DNA from: an uncultured Eubacteriales bacterium
GTDB taxonomy: Bacteria; Bacillota; Clostridia; Oscillospirales; CAG-272
Reading direction: 5' to 3'
NCBI GenBank assembly: GCA_934402395.1
Contig: CAKRTQ010000008.1
Span: 51,226 to 115,225, forward strand
DNA: 64,000 bases
Shown one piece after another: positions 1-8,774 of this stretch. Below the pieces are notes generated by a model. That model worked only from the letters and a program-made list of their open reading frames with translations, searched no databases and was not told where the DNA came from. The translations under genes and the position numbers were made by a program. The first letter of the stretch is position 1. Each line of letters starts with the position of its first letter.

Positions 1-596
1 TTCACGCCCTCGCGTGCCTGAACCATTTTTCCGTCCTGCGCTATGACTATCATATAGCCGTTTGCCCAGCCGTAATGCTGGGTAAGCTCGCGGTTTTTGG
101 TGATGAAAAGCTTTGATACAGTGTAGGGCTGAACTATGACCACGGCATTCAGGATGCGTTTATCCTTACCGAGCAGCTCGTCGCGTAGCCCGGTGCAGAA
201 AGAAAGAATATCGCTGTCAGAGTAGCCGCCGAAGTCGGATTTGCGCACAAAGTCGCGCACAAGCGGTTCGTCGGCAGGGAGCGGCGCGTTTATCATACGT
301 TCTTCAAGCGATGGTGCGACCTTTACTTCACTGATTATTTTATGTGCGAGCGCGGAGGTATCGCCTGTCGGATCGTCAAGGGAGTATTCAAAAAACGACC
401 TCCCGTTGTGCATACGCAGCACAAAACCGCATTCACCCTCGCCATCGCGTATTGCCGATGAGCGGCGGTCGGTGCGGTAAACTGTGGAATGCACGTCGGT
501 GCCGAGAATGCTGACATATCCGAATGTCTTGCCAAGCTCGGCAACGAGCGCGCGGCACGCCGCACGTCTCTCGTTAAGATAGGTTGAAAAAGGCAT
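1..596 (-). CDS. TldD/PmbA-family protein, N-terminal part (runs off the left edge)
   Basis: Reading leftwards from ATG at 596, an open frame of 198 codons continues to the edge without a stop. It begins MPFSTYLNERRAACRALVAE and contains GFVLRMHNGRSFFEYSLDD and later QHYGWANGYMIVIAQDGK. This mix of a short helical start and a beta-rich region resembles the N-terminal domain of the TldD/PmbA metallopeptidase family, whose members process modified peptides or act with a partner on antitoxins. The zinc-binding HExxxH region would lie outside the window, so the assignment rests on overall character only. The start follows GGAG on the coding strand (complement of 601-607). A second ATG at 601 opens a different frame and is not used. 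Confidence 0.55.
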   Translation of the reverse strand, partial: MPFSTYLNERRAACRALVAELGKTFGYVSILGTDVHSTVYRTDRRSSAIRDGEGECGFVLRMHNGRSFFEYSLDDPTGDTSALAHKIISEVKVAPSLEERMINAPLPADEPLVRDFVRKSDFGGYSDSDILSFCTGLRDELLGKDKRILNAVVIVQPYTVSKLFITKNRELTQHYGWANGYMIVIAQDGKMVQAREGV

Positions 597-705
597 TGCA
601 TTACTCCTTTTCTGTTTTTTATTTTCCGATGATATTGTAGTACCCTTTTTTGTTGATTTCAATATAAATAATTGAATTGGCGGTGAAAATTCAACCGCTG
701 CGTCA

Positions 706-734
706 TTGACTTGTTTTCTGTATTATGTTATAAT
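706..734 (+). promoter_or_regulatory. Sigma-A type promoter for the membrane protein at 825
   Basis: TTGACT (706-711) and TATAAT (729-734) are separated by 17 bases. The site lies about 90 bases before the ATG at 825, in the gap that separates it from the divergent TldD-like gene. Confidence 0.75.
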
Positions 735-824
735 TATATAAACAAAAAAAACACACAGTACCCAACCGCGCGGGGACTTTGCGTGTCATAAAGAAAAGAC
801 CATATCATACGGAGGACAGTATCA

Positions 825-1430
825 ATGAAGAAAAACAAAACGGCGGAGAAGTATCTCTCGCAGGTCATCACCCCCAAGTGGGACATCATTTTCGGCTCGC
901 TTGTGGCGGTAGGCATTATTCTGTTCCTTGTCGGGTGGGGCTGGGGATATTATTTCAGCATACCGGCGATCATAGTCGGCGCGGCGGGCTTTATACTTGC
1001 ACGCTCTGCACGTGTGTCGGATGAGGACTATCTTGGCATTATCGATCATATTCTCGCCGACAACGGAATAGAAAAAAATTCAACGCGGGGTGAGTCGGTG
1101 CTTTCGTCATTCCTTATGAAAGGAAGAGAAGTAACACGCGGTATAGACAAAACGCTTCGCAGCGACACTTACTGTGTGGCTGTATTCACGCCGGCGCGTA
1201 ACGCGTGCGGGATAAAATTGCACACGGTGAATGTAAAAGAGGGTACGGCAACAACAGATACGTATACGGTGCCGCTGACAGCCGTTCCCGCACTTGAAAG
1301 CGAAGAGGTTGACACACGCTTCGGCAAGGTCACGCAGAGCATGCTCACTTTTTCGGGCACAGATGTTAAGATACCTGTTGATGCCAACTCGGCAGACGTC
1401 GATGAGGTAATGAAAAAGTTCGGAAGATAA
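825..1430 (+). CDS. Two-helix membrane protein of unknown function
   Basis: This 201-residue protein is not recognised. Residues about 20-62 form two hydrophobic segments (IIFGSLVAVGIILFLVGWGW, then YFSIPAIIVGAAGFILA) joined by a very short turn. A soluble domain of about 140 residues follows, with acidic and threonine-rich stretches (VKEGTATTDTYTVPLTAV). A lysine-rich start suggests a cytoplasmic N-terminus; the two helices form a hairpin, so the soluble part is probably cytoplasmic too. The ATG is preceded by GGAGGA at good spacing, and the gene has its own consensus promoter and a strong terminator, so it is a monocistronic gene. No catalytic motif is visible. A role in sensing or envelope stress would be speculation. 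Confidence 0.8.
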   Translation: MKKNKTAEKYLSQVITPKWDIIFGSLVAVGIILFLVGWGWGYYFSIPAIIVGAAGFILARSARVSDEDYLGIIDHILADNGIEKNSTRGESVLSSFLMKGREVTRGIDKTLRSDTYCVAVFTPARNACGIKLHTVNVKEGTATTDTYTVPLTAVPALESEEVDTRFGKVTQSMLTFSGTDVKIPVDANSADVDEVMKKFGR

Positions 1431-1439
1431 ATCGGTTTT

Positions 1440-1479
1440 GAAGCCCCGGCAGACGAAAGCTGCCGGGGCTTCGGTTTTT
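1440..1479 (+). terminator. Intrinsic terminator of the 825-1430 gene
   Basis: A perfect 13-bp stem, GAAGCCCCGGCAG (1440-1452) with its complement at 1460-1472, is closed by a 7-base loop and followed by GGTTTTT. Confidence 0.93.
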
Positions 1480-1492
1480 GATGCGATCTTGG

Positions 1493-1588
1493 GCGGTTTT
1501 GCCCGATGTGTCCTCGTTTTCCCGGTTTTATTGGCAGCAAAACCGCCAATGCCGTCGGGTTGAAAAACTCAATTTGAGTTTTTACCCC
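1493..1588 (-). repeat. Composite dispersed repeat: terminator palindrome plus second stem-loop
   Basis: Read on the minus strand this has, in order, an AAAAACTCAA/TTGAGTTTTT palindrome (1563-1583), a stem-loop ATTGGC...GCCAAT (1530-1535 with 1545-1550) with a TTTTG-type loop, and a GGGCAAAACCG tail (1494-1504). The same three parts in the same order occur downstream of ychF on the plus strand (63708-63812). The palindrome contains the rqcH stop codon and probably serves as its terminator. Confidence 0.75.
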
Positions 1589-3341
1589 CAATTTTTTTCA
1601 TTTTCATGATCTTGTCGGGGTCCGGCGTGACATATGCCGTCTGATTTGTGTGGTATATCACATATCCCGGACGTGCGCCGGCAGGCTTTTTGATATTCCG
1701 CACGGCGGTGTAATCAACGGCGATATTGTCGCCGCCCGCGGCGCCGGAATGATAAGCCGCTATCTCGGCAGCCTCTGTCATGTCGCGGTCGGGGGCTTCG
1801 CCGCCGCAGACGAGCACAACGTGCGACCCCGGTACTCCCTTGGCGTGAAACCAGATATCCGAGCGGTCGGCGCGGCGGAAGGTAAGCTCATCATTTTGCA
1901 GGTTGTTTTTTCCGCAAAGAACGGTGTAGCCGCCCGAGGTGACAAATTCTGTCGGCGTGCTCTTTGTTTTCTTCGGCGGCGGGGTCTTTTGCTTGCCGGC
2001 GTAGCCGGAACGCCACAGCTCATCGCGTATTTCGGCAAGTTCGGCGCCCGTTTCGGCGCGCGAAAGAGCGTCCAGGGCTGAACGGACATATTCAAGCTCT
2101 ACCTCACCGAGGGCTATCTGCTTGGCAAGCTCGCGCTTTGCGGTTTTGGATTTTGCATATTTTTTGTACAGACGCTGCGCGTTGGCAGACGGTGAAAGCC
2201 TGCCGTCAAGCTTTACCGTCCGCACGGCAAAGCTGCCGTCTTCCCGCATTTCCGAATAATCGGTAAGCCGCGCGGCGGTGTCGCCGCGCTTTATGAGATA
2301 AAGATTTGCTGTTATGAGGTCGGCATCGCGTCGGTATTCGTCGCCGCGTTCGCAGTCGGCAAGCTCGCCGCGCTGTGCGTCGAGCTTGCGGCAGATGCGA
2401 CTTTCGGCGGATTTCATCGTGCGCAAAAGGTCATCGGCGCGGGATTTTACCAGTGCGCGGCGGTCGCGTTCGCCGTAAAAGGTGTCAAGCAGCTCGCCAA
2501 AGCTGCCGTATGTGCGCAGCTCGCCCTCGCCGTATTGCAAAAGCGGAAGAAAGGAGTATTCGGCGGGTGCGCCGCCCGAATATGCCATAACGGGGGTAAA
2601 GCGTTTTTCCTTTATCAGTTCGATAACGGCGGAAAATTCGCGCCAAAGCAGATAACCCGATGAACCGCCTACGGTCGCGTCGGTGCTTCCGGCTGCGCGG
2701 AAGGCTATCTCCCGAGCGACGGTCGGAGAGATACCGAGGTACGTCGCGTTTATGTGCTTTGCCGCCTGGCGTTCCGGAATACACTCGCCGAGAAGCGAGA
2801 GAAAGCCGTCGCGCGTTTCGGTGAGCGGGTCGCGCTTGTCCTGCGCCGGAGGAAGCTCGTATTGCATTCCGGGCAGGACCTGACGCAGGCGCGAGGTGGT
2901 AAAGTCCACCTGCCGCATGGCGCCGAGGATCTTTCCGTCGCCGTCGGTAAATATGAGGTTCGAGTTTTTGCCCATGACCTCGGCATATATGAATTTTTTG
3001 CTGTCGTAGCCCATTTCATCGCGTCCGTTGAATTCAAGACGCGCCACGCGCTCAAAGCCTGCCTGTGTTGCGCCGACGAATACCGAACCCACAAAGTGCT
3101 TGCGCATGAGCATACATAGCGTGGGGGGGACGGCAGGGTTGTCCGCAGGCTCGGCAGTGTATGCCATTCGCGGGTCGTTTGCGCCGCAGCGCATAAAAAG
3201 GCGGCGTGCTCCGTCACGGGTGCGCAGACCGAGTATAACGGTATCGTTCTGCGGCTGGTATACCTTGTCGACTCTGCCGCCGGACGAGCCGCGGTTCAGC
3301 TCGTCAATAACGGCGGCGAGCATTCCGGCATCATATGCCAT
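1569..3341 (-). CDS. rqcH: RqcH (NFACT family) ribosome quality control factor
   Basis: The 590-residue protein belongs to the Rqc2/NEMF/FbpA family. RqcH binds stalled 50S-peptidyl-tRNA complexes and recruits tRNA-Ala to add C-terminal alanine tails that mark the nascent chain for degradation. It has the NFACT-N domain (about 1-200), a central helical and coiled-coil part (about 280-440) and the NFACT-R domain, with the family hallmark SDIWFHAKGVPGSHVVL near residue 500. The conserved acidic-arginine pair at 97-98 is Glu-Arg here (GFERV), where the Bacillus subtilis protein has Asp-Arg. The start ATG follows AAAGGAA. The gene lies 24 bases after a HAD phosphatase gene on the same strand. Its last residues KNSN and stop lie inside a dispersed palindrome. 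RqcP, its partner, is encoded at 56726. Confidence 0.95.
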   Translation of the reverse strand: MAYDAGMLAAVIDELNRGSSGGRVDKVYQPQNDTVILGLRTRDGARRLFMRCGANDPRMAYTAEPADNPAVPPTLCMLMRKHFVGSVFVGATQAGFERVARLEFNGRDEMGYDSKKFIYAEVMGKNSNLIFTDGDGKILGAMRQVDFTTSRLRQVLPGMQYELPPAQDKRDPLTETRDGFLSLLGECIPERQAAKHINATYLGISPTVAREIAFRAAGSTDATVGGSSGYLLWREFSAVIELIKEKRFTPVMAYSGGAPAEYSFLPLLQYGEGELRTYGSFGELLDTFYGERDRRALVKSRADDLLRTMKSAESRICRKLDAQRGELADCERGDEYRRDADLITANLYLIKRGDTAARLTDYSEMREDGSFAVRTVKLDGRLSPSANAQRLYKKYAKSKTAKRELAKQIALGEVELEYVRSALDALSRAETGAELAEIRDELWRSGYAGKQKTPPPKKTKSTPTEFVTSGGYTVLCGKNNLQNDELTFRRADRSDIWFHAKGVPGSHVVLVCGGEAPDRDMTEAAEIAAYHSGAAGGDNIAVDYTAVRNIKKPAGARPGYVIYHTNQTAYVTPDPDKIMKMKKIGGKNSN

Positions 3342-3365
3342 AGTTCGAATTCCTTTGCTTTTTTA

Positions 3366-4187
3366 TCAGCCGAACATGACGTGATCCACCTCGTCAAGGG
3401 AGGGGAACACAAAGTCGGGTTTTTCGGCGGGAGCAGCCGCGTCAACATCGGCGGGTGTGGTCTCGCCGGAGAGAACGAGCACCGCAGTAACGCCGTGCTT
3501 TTTGCCGAGGGCGATATCTGTGTAAAGACGGTCGCCGAATATGCACATTTTTTCACGTGCAATACCGGTTGCCTCGCTTATCATTTCAACAGTCTCGCGG
3601 TAAGGCTTGCCGAAGTAGGTCGGGGTTTTGCCGGTAGAGGCGGTCACAAATGCGGCAATGGCGCCGCTGTCGGGGATGAATCCCGTTTCGGTCGGGCAGT
3701 TGAAATCGGGATGTGTTGAGAGATATTCTGCGCCGCCGCGGATGAGACGGCAGGCGTTGTCGAGCTTTTTGTATGTGAGCGAGGTGTCAAAGCTGGTGAT
3801 AACGATATCGGCTTTCTCCTCATCGCCGTCAAGCATATTTATGCCTGCCTCGCGGAAATTTTCGACCAGTTCGTCGGTTCCGACAAGATAAACGCTCTTG
3901 CCGGGACGGTGACGGAGGAGAAATTCTATCGTCACATCTCCCGAGGTCATGATCTCTTCGCGTGTGGGCGAAAAGCCGAGGCGTGTCAGCTTGCCGACAT
4001 AAAAGTCGGTCGTGTGAGAGGCGTTGTTGGTGAAGAAGAGAACTCTCTTGCCGTGAGAGCGGAGATTGTTGATAAAGCGGATGGCAAACGGGAATACATT
4101 GTATCCGAGGTATATCGTACCGTCCATATCAAATATGTAAAGCTCTTTCTCATTCAGTACGGAAGTATCGGGGTTTTTAAAGTCCAT
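3366..4187 (-). CDS. HAD-IIA family sugar-phosphatase (NagD-like)
   Basis: A 273-residue cytoplasmic phosphohydrolase with all four HAD motifs: FDMDGT (nucleophile Asp20, Asp22), FFTNNAS near 53, a lysine in YFGKPYRE near 195, and IFGDRLYTDIALG near 220. The cap insertion between motifs II and III is typical of subclass IIA (NagD, 4-nitrophenylphosphatase, AraL). These enzymes dephosphorylate sugar phosphates or similar small metabolites, but the substrate cannot be read from sequence. The gene is first in a two-gene unit with rqcH, and a promoter lies in the divergent region with coaW. A paralogue sits at 30501. Confidence 0.9.
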   Translation of the reverse strand: MDFKNPDTSVLNEKELYIFDMDGTIYLGYNVFPFAIRFINNLRSHGKRVLFFTNNASHTTDFYVGKLTRLGFSPTREEIMTSGDVTIEFLLRHRPGKSVYLVGTDELVENFREAGINMLDGDEEKADIVITSFDTSLTYKKLDNACRLIRGGAEYLSTHPDFNCPTETGFIPDSGAIAAFVTASTGKTPTYFGKPYRETVEMISEATGIAREKMCIFGDRLYTDIALGKKHGVTAVLVLSGETTPADVDAAAPAEKPDFVFPSLDEVDHVMFG

Positions 4188-4228
4188 TTTTCGTCAGTTA
4201 CCTTTCCTACGCATAATATTACATTATA

Positions 4229-4257
4229 ATTATACCACCGCCTTGACTTTTTTGCAA
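4229..4257 (-). promoter_or_regulatory. Promoter for the HAD phosphatase-rqcH unit
   Basis: On the minus strand TTGCAA (4257-4252) and TATAAT (4234-4229) are separated by 17 bases, about 40 bases before the ATG at 4187. Confidence 0.65.
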
Positions 4258-4271
4258 GATGATGATACAAT
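4243..4271 (+). promoter_or_regulatory. Promoter for coaW, overlapping the divergent promoter
   Basis: TTGACT (4243-4248) and TACAAT (4266-4271) have 17-base spacing. The -35 box lies within the spacer of the opposite promoter (4229-4257), so RNA polymerase could probably occupy only one at a time. Confidence 0.65.
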
Positions 4272-4304
4272 ATTGTTGCAATAAACTCATTGAGGCATTG
4301 GAAT

Positions 4305-5171
4305 ATGGCTGAAAATTCATGCAGGAAGATAAAAAATACCACCGGTAAAACGGTGGTCGGCATAGATGTCGGCGGAAGTACGACAAAGATCGTAGGGTTC
4401 GGAGCGGACGGCAGGCTTATAACGCCGATGTTCGTGCGCGCGACCGATCCCGTTACTTCGGTATACGGCGCGCTCGGAAAGTTTACGTCTGAGAACGGAC
4501 TGTCGCTTGACGACATTGCACGCGTCATGATGACGGGGGCAGGTTCGGGATTTGTAAATATGCCGATCTATTCGCTTGATTGCCGGTCGGTGACCGAATT
4601 CAAGAGCATAGGGCTTGGCGGGCTGTACCTTTCCGGGCTTGATGAGGCGATAGTTGTGAGCATGGGGACCGGAACGGCTCTTATTCATGCCAGAAGGACC
4701 GAAGGCGGAGCTGTTACCGACTATCTCGGCGGCACGGGGGTCGGCGGCGGTACGCTCGTGGGGCTTTCAAAGCAGCTTCTCGGAATGGACAACATAAAAC
4801 ACATCGAAACGCTGTGCGAGGGCGGGGATCTGTCAAATGTCGATCTGCGCGTAAAGGATATATCGCGCGAGGGGCAGTTTACCGGGCTCAACGATAACCT
4901 TACCGCCTCTAACTTCGGCAAGCTCAGCGATATGGCGTCAAAAAATGATATCGCTCTCGGCATTGTGAACATGGTGACCGAAACAGTGGCTATGATGTCG
5001 GTGTTTGCCGCGCGCGGGCATGGGGTGAAGAATATCGTGCTTACCGGCAACCTGACCACGATCGCACCGGTCAGAAAGATATTCGAGGGACTCGGCGGGG
5101 CGTTCGGAGTGGATTTTATCATTCCGGAGCTTTCACAGTACGGTACGGTCATAGGAGCCGCACTGCAGTAA
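4305..5171 (+). CDS. coaW: Type II pantothenate kinase
   Basis: This enzyme phosphorylates pantothenate in the first step of coenzyme A synthesis. The 288-residue product has the ASKHA-fold phosphate loop GIDVGGSTTKIVGF near residue 20, a second nucleotide-binding segment VVSMGTGTALIHA near 125, and DYLGGTGVGGGTLVGL near 145, which is characteristic of type II (eukaryotic and staphylococcal) PanK rather than CoaA or CoaX. The length fits bacterial members. ATG 4305 is preferred over the in-frame TTG at 4290 because TGAGG at 4291-4295 is correctly spaced for it. It is transcribed alone from a promoter that overlaps the divergent one. Confidence 0.92.
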   Translation: MAENSCRKIKNTTGKTVVGIDVGGSTTKIVGFGADGRLITPMFVRATDPVTSVYGALGKFTSENGLSLDDIARVMMTGAGSGFVNMPIYSLDCRSVTEFKSIGLGGLYLSGLDEAIVVSMGTGTALIHARRTEGGAVTDYLGGTGVGGGTLVGLSKQLLGMDNIKHIETLCEGGDLSNVDLRVKDISREGQFTGLNDNLTASNFGKLSDMASKNDIALGIVNMVTETVAMMSVFAARGHGVKNIVLTGNLTTIAPVRKIFEGLGGAFGVDFIIPELSQYGTVIGAALQ

Positions 5172-5180
5172 ATATGATGA

Positions 5181-5211
5181 GGCTGTTAAAAAACCGATGT
5201 TTTCAGCAGCC
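5181..5211 (+). terminator. Possible terminator of coaW
   Basis: GGCTG and CAGCC flank an A-rich and T-rich inner stem (TTAAAAAA / TTTTCA). The pairing is imperfect and no long T tract follows; a GCCGG/CCGGC hairpin with GTTTTG follows at about 5220-5245 and may do the work. Confidence 0.35.
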
Positions 5212-5315
5212 CCTTGAATGCCGGTCGGAATGCCGGCGTTTTGATATGATCACGTTCGTTTCTGCCTTGTGACACTTGGCTTGTCAATCTCTTTGACGGC
5301 AAAGCTTCCAATGTT

Positions 5316-5360
5316 AAAGGGTTGCTGAAAAACTCATTTTGAGTTTTTCAGCAACCCTTT
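5316..5360. terminator. 21-bp perfect hairpin of the CTCA/TGAG terminator family
   Basis: AAAGGGTTGCTG followed by AAAAACTCA (5316-5336) pairs perfectly with 5340-5360 across a TTT loop. It lies between convergent coaW and purA. On the plus strand T-rich sequence follows directly. On the minus strand the next bases include CATTGG...TTTGCCGTCAA, a divergent version of the second stem-loop seen at 1530 and 63751. Confidence 0.8.
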
Positions 5361-5398
5361 TTGCCCTTTTTGCCCTTTTTGCCCTTTTTGCCCCTTTG
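5355..5398. repeat. 9-bp tandem repeat CCCTTTTTG, about four and a half copies
   Basis: The unit CCCTTTTTG is repeated head to tail directly after the hairpin at 5316-5360 and overlaps its right arm. It gives a series of T tracts after the stem. A short frame through it on the other strand would encode KRAKRAKR, which is not a credible protein. Confidence 0.85.
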
Positions 5399-5445
5399 TG
5401 TGATACAAAAGCTGCGAAGCGCAGTCGATAATATCCGGATGCGGC

Positions 5446-5504
5446 ATCGGGATCGGCTCTTGCTTCACCATCGGGGTATAAAGCCCAAAGTCCGATCAAA
5501 CGTC
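5446..5504. repeat. 59-bp direct repeat, copy 1
   Basis: The sequence matches 5553-5611 with one difference (C/T at the base after AAGC). It contains a GATCGG...CCGATC inverted repeat about 45 bases wide. The 48 bases between the two copies show no gene and include nothing recognisable. Confidence 0.9.
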
Positions 5505-5552
5505 CGGGCATGGAACGGATAATGTTCAGATGTAGCTGAATTGGTGTAGCAG

Positions 5553-5611
5553 ATCGGGATCGGCTCTTGCTTCACCATCGGGGTATAAAGCTCAAAGTCC
5601 GATCAAACGTC
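5553..5611. repeat. 59-bp direct repeat, copy 2, reaching the purA stop codon
   Basis: Second copy of the 59-bp repeat. Its last two bases overlap the purA stop codon (5610-5612), so the repeat was inserted or duplicated exactly at the gene end. The whole gap 5172-5609 holds only hairpins and repeats and no credible gene. Confidence 0.9.
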
Positions 5612-6884
5612 ACCCGAGCTCAAAATACTCTGAGCGGCCGGCACCGACGGAGACGTATTTGATGTGGCAGCCGGTCATTTTTTCGATGTAGCGGACGTAA
5701 TCCTGCGCTTCGCGCGGAAGATCGGCAAAGCTGCGGCAGGCGGAGATATCGCACTTCCAGCCGGGAAGATACTCGTAAACCGGTTTGGCGGCATCAAGGT
5801 CTTCACCGGTCGGAAAATCGGTGGTGAGAGTGCCGTTCACATCATATTTTACGCACACGGGAATGCGGTCGAGGAAGGAAAGAACATCAAGCTTTGTGAG
5901 GGCTATTTCGGTCGCGCCCTGCATCATAATGCCGTATCTGGAGGCAACAACGTCAAATCCGCCCACGCGACGGGGACGTCCCGTTGCCGCACCGTATTCG
6001 TTGCCCGCGCGACGGAGAGCCTCGCCTTCATCGCCGAAAAGCTCGCAGGTGAAGGGACCGGCGCCGACACAGGTGGAGTAAGCCTTCATTATGCCGACGA
6101 CCTTGTCGAGCCGACGTGCGGGAATGCCCGCTCCGATGGGAGCATACGCCGCGATGGTGGAGGAGGATGAGGTGTAGGGGAATATGCCGAAGTCAATGTC
6201 GCGGAGCGCACCGAGCTGCGCCTCAAACATTACCGACTTGCCCGCGTCAACAGCATTGTTGAGGTATACCGTCGTGTCGGTGATGTGATCGACAAACGGA
6301 CCGCCGAATTTCATGAGCCACTCATAAATTGCTTCGGGGTCAATGGGATCGGCGCCGTAGCCGCGGTTTACGAGCAGATTTTTCCACTCGCAAAGACCGT
6401 CGAGCTTTTTGCGAAGCGCTTCGGGATGACGCAGATCGCCGATGCGTACAGTTTTTTTCATATATTTGTCGCCGTAAACGGGACCTATACCGCGCCGGGT
6501 CGAGCCGAATTTGGCGTCGCCGAGACGGTCCTCTTCAAGAATGTCAAGCTGCTTGTGGTAGGGCAGGCATACCGTTGCACGGTCGCTTATTTTGAGGTTG
6601 TCGGGAGTTACGGAGATACCCGCCTCGCGCAGACGGCCGACCTCGCCGAAAAGATGCTCAAGGTCTATGACCATTCCGTTGCCCATGACGTTTACCGTTC
6701 CGTCGCGCAGAATGCCCGAGGGAAGCAGGTTGAGAATGAATTTTCCCTTTTCATTGACTACGGTGTGCCCCGCGTTGTTGCCGCCCTGATAGCGAACAAC
6801 AATGTCATAATCGGCGGAAAGCAGATCGACCATACGACCCTTGCCTTCGTCGCCCCAGTTGATACCTACGATTGCTGTTAACAT
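5610..6884 (-). CDS. purA: Adenylosuccinate synthetase
   Basis: PurA joins IMP and aspartate using GTP, the first committed step to AMP. The 424-residue protein matches the family length. It starts MLTAIVGINWGDEGKGRMVD with catalytic Asp12 in the GDEGKG loop and catalytic His40 in GGNNAGHT, and has IGPVYGDKY and KAYSTCVGAGPFTCEL. The central segment PYTSSSSTIAAYAPIGAGIP differs from the common SSNTTAGG...GTGVGP form and resembles a clostridial subgroup. It lies 45 bases downstream of pyrG on the same strand, so the two nucleotide-synthesis genes are probably cotranscribed. The stop codon touches a 59-bp repeat. Confidence 0.96.
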   Translation of the reverse strand: MLTAIVGINWGDEGKGRMVDLLSADYDIVVRYQGGNNAGHTVVNEKGKFILNLLPSGILRDGTVNVMGNGMVIDLEHLFGEVGRLREAGISVTPDNLKISDRATVCLPYHKQLDILEEDRLGDAKFGSTRRGIGPVYGDKYMKKTVRIGDLRHPEALRKKLDGLCEWKNLLVNRGYGADPIDPEAIYEWLMKFGGPFVDHITDTTVYLNNAVDAGKSVMFEAQLGALRDIDFGIFPYTSSSSTIAAYAPIGAGIPARRLDKVVGIMKAYSTCVGAGPFTCELFGDEGEALRRAGNEYGAATGRPRRVGGFDVVASRYGIMMQGATEIALTKLDVLSFLDRIPVCVKYDVNGTLTTDFPTGEDLDAAKPVYEYLPGWKCDISACRSFADLPREAQDYVRYIEKMTGCHIKYVSVGAGRSEYFELG

Positions 6885-6929
6885 TTTCTTGTACCTTTCC
6901 TGATATGAAACTTTATTTTGGGAGAATTA

Positions 6930-8573
<1,644 letters not shown>

Positions 8574-8664
8574 TTATAATTTGATGAATTTCATTTTAGG
8601 CGTATGCGATGCATCGCGCATTGCGCAAGCGGTAAGCGAACAGCCAAAAACAAAACACCATACT

Positions 8665-8693
8665 ATTTTATCACAAAAAAGGCGTGAGCACAA
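8665..8693 (-). promoter_or_regulatory. Probable promoter for pyrG-purA
   Basis: Minus-strand TTGTGC (8693-8688) and TAAAAT (8670-8665) lie 17 bases apart in the gap between the M18 peptidase and pyrG, leaving a leader of about 110 bases. The -35 box is only half matched. Confidence 0.45.
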
Positions 8694-8774
8694 TAGGAAA
8701 AAGCGGATTTCCGACATTTTTTTGCATTTTTTTGCGTCGTGTCCCGGCTTTATCGCACCTGCGGACGAACAGGA

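Noticed and set aside
5314..5511. 65-codon frame with KRAKRAKR repeats
   Set aside because: It is a translation of the 9-bp tandem repeat and the 59-bp repeat, without a ribosome binding site.
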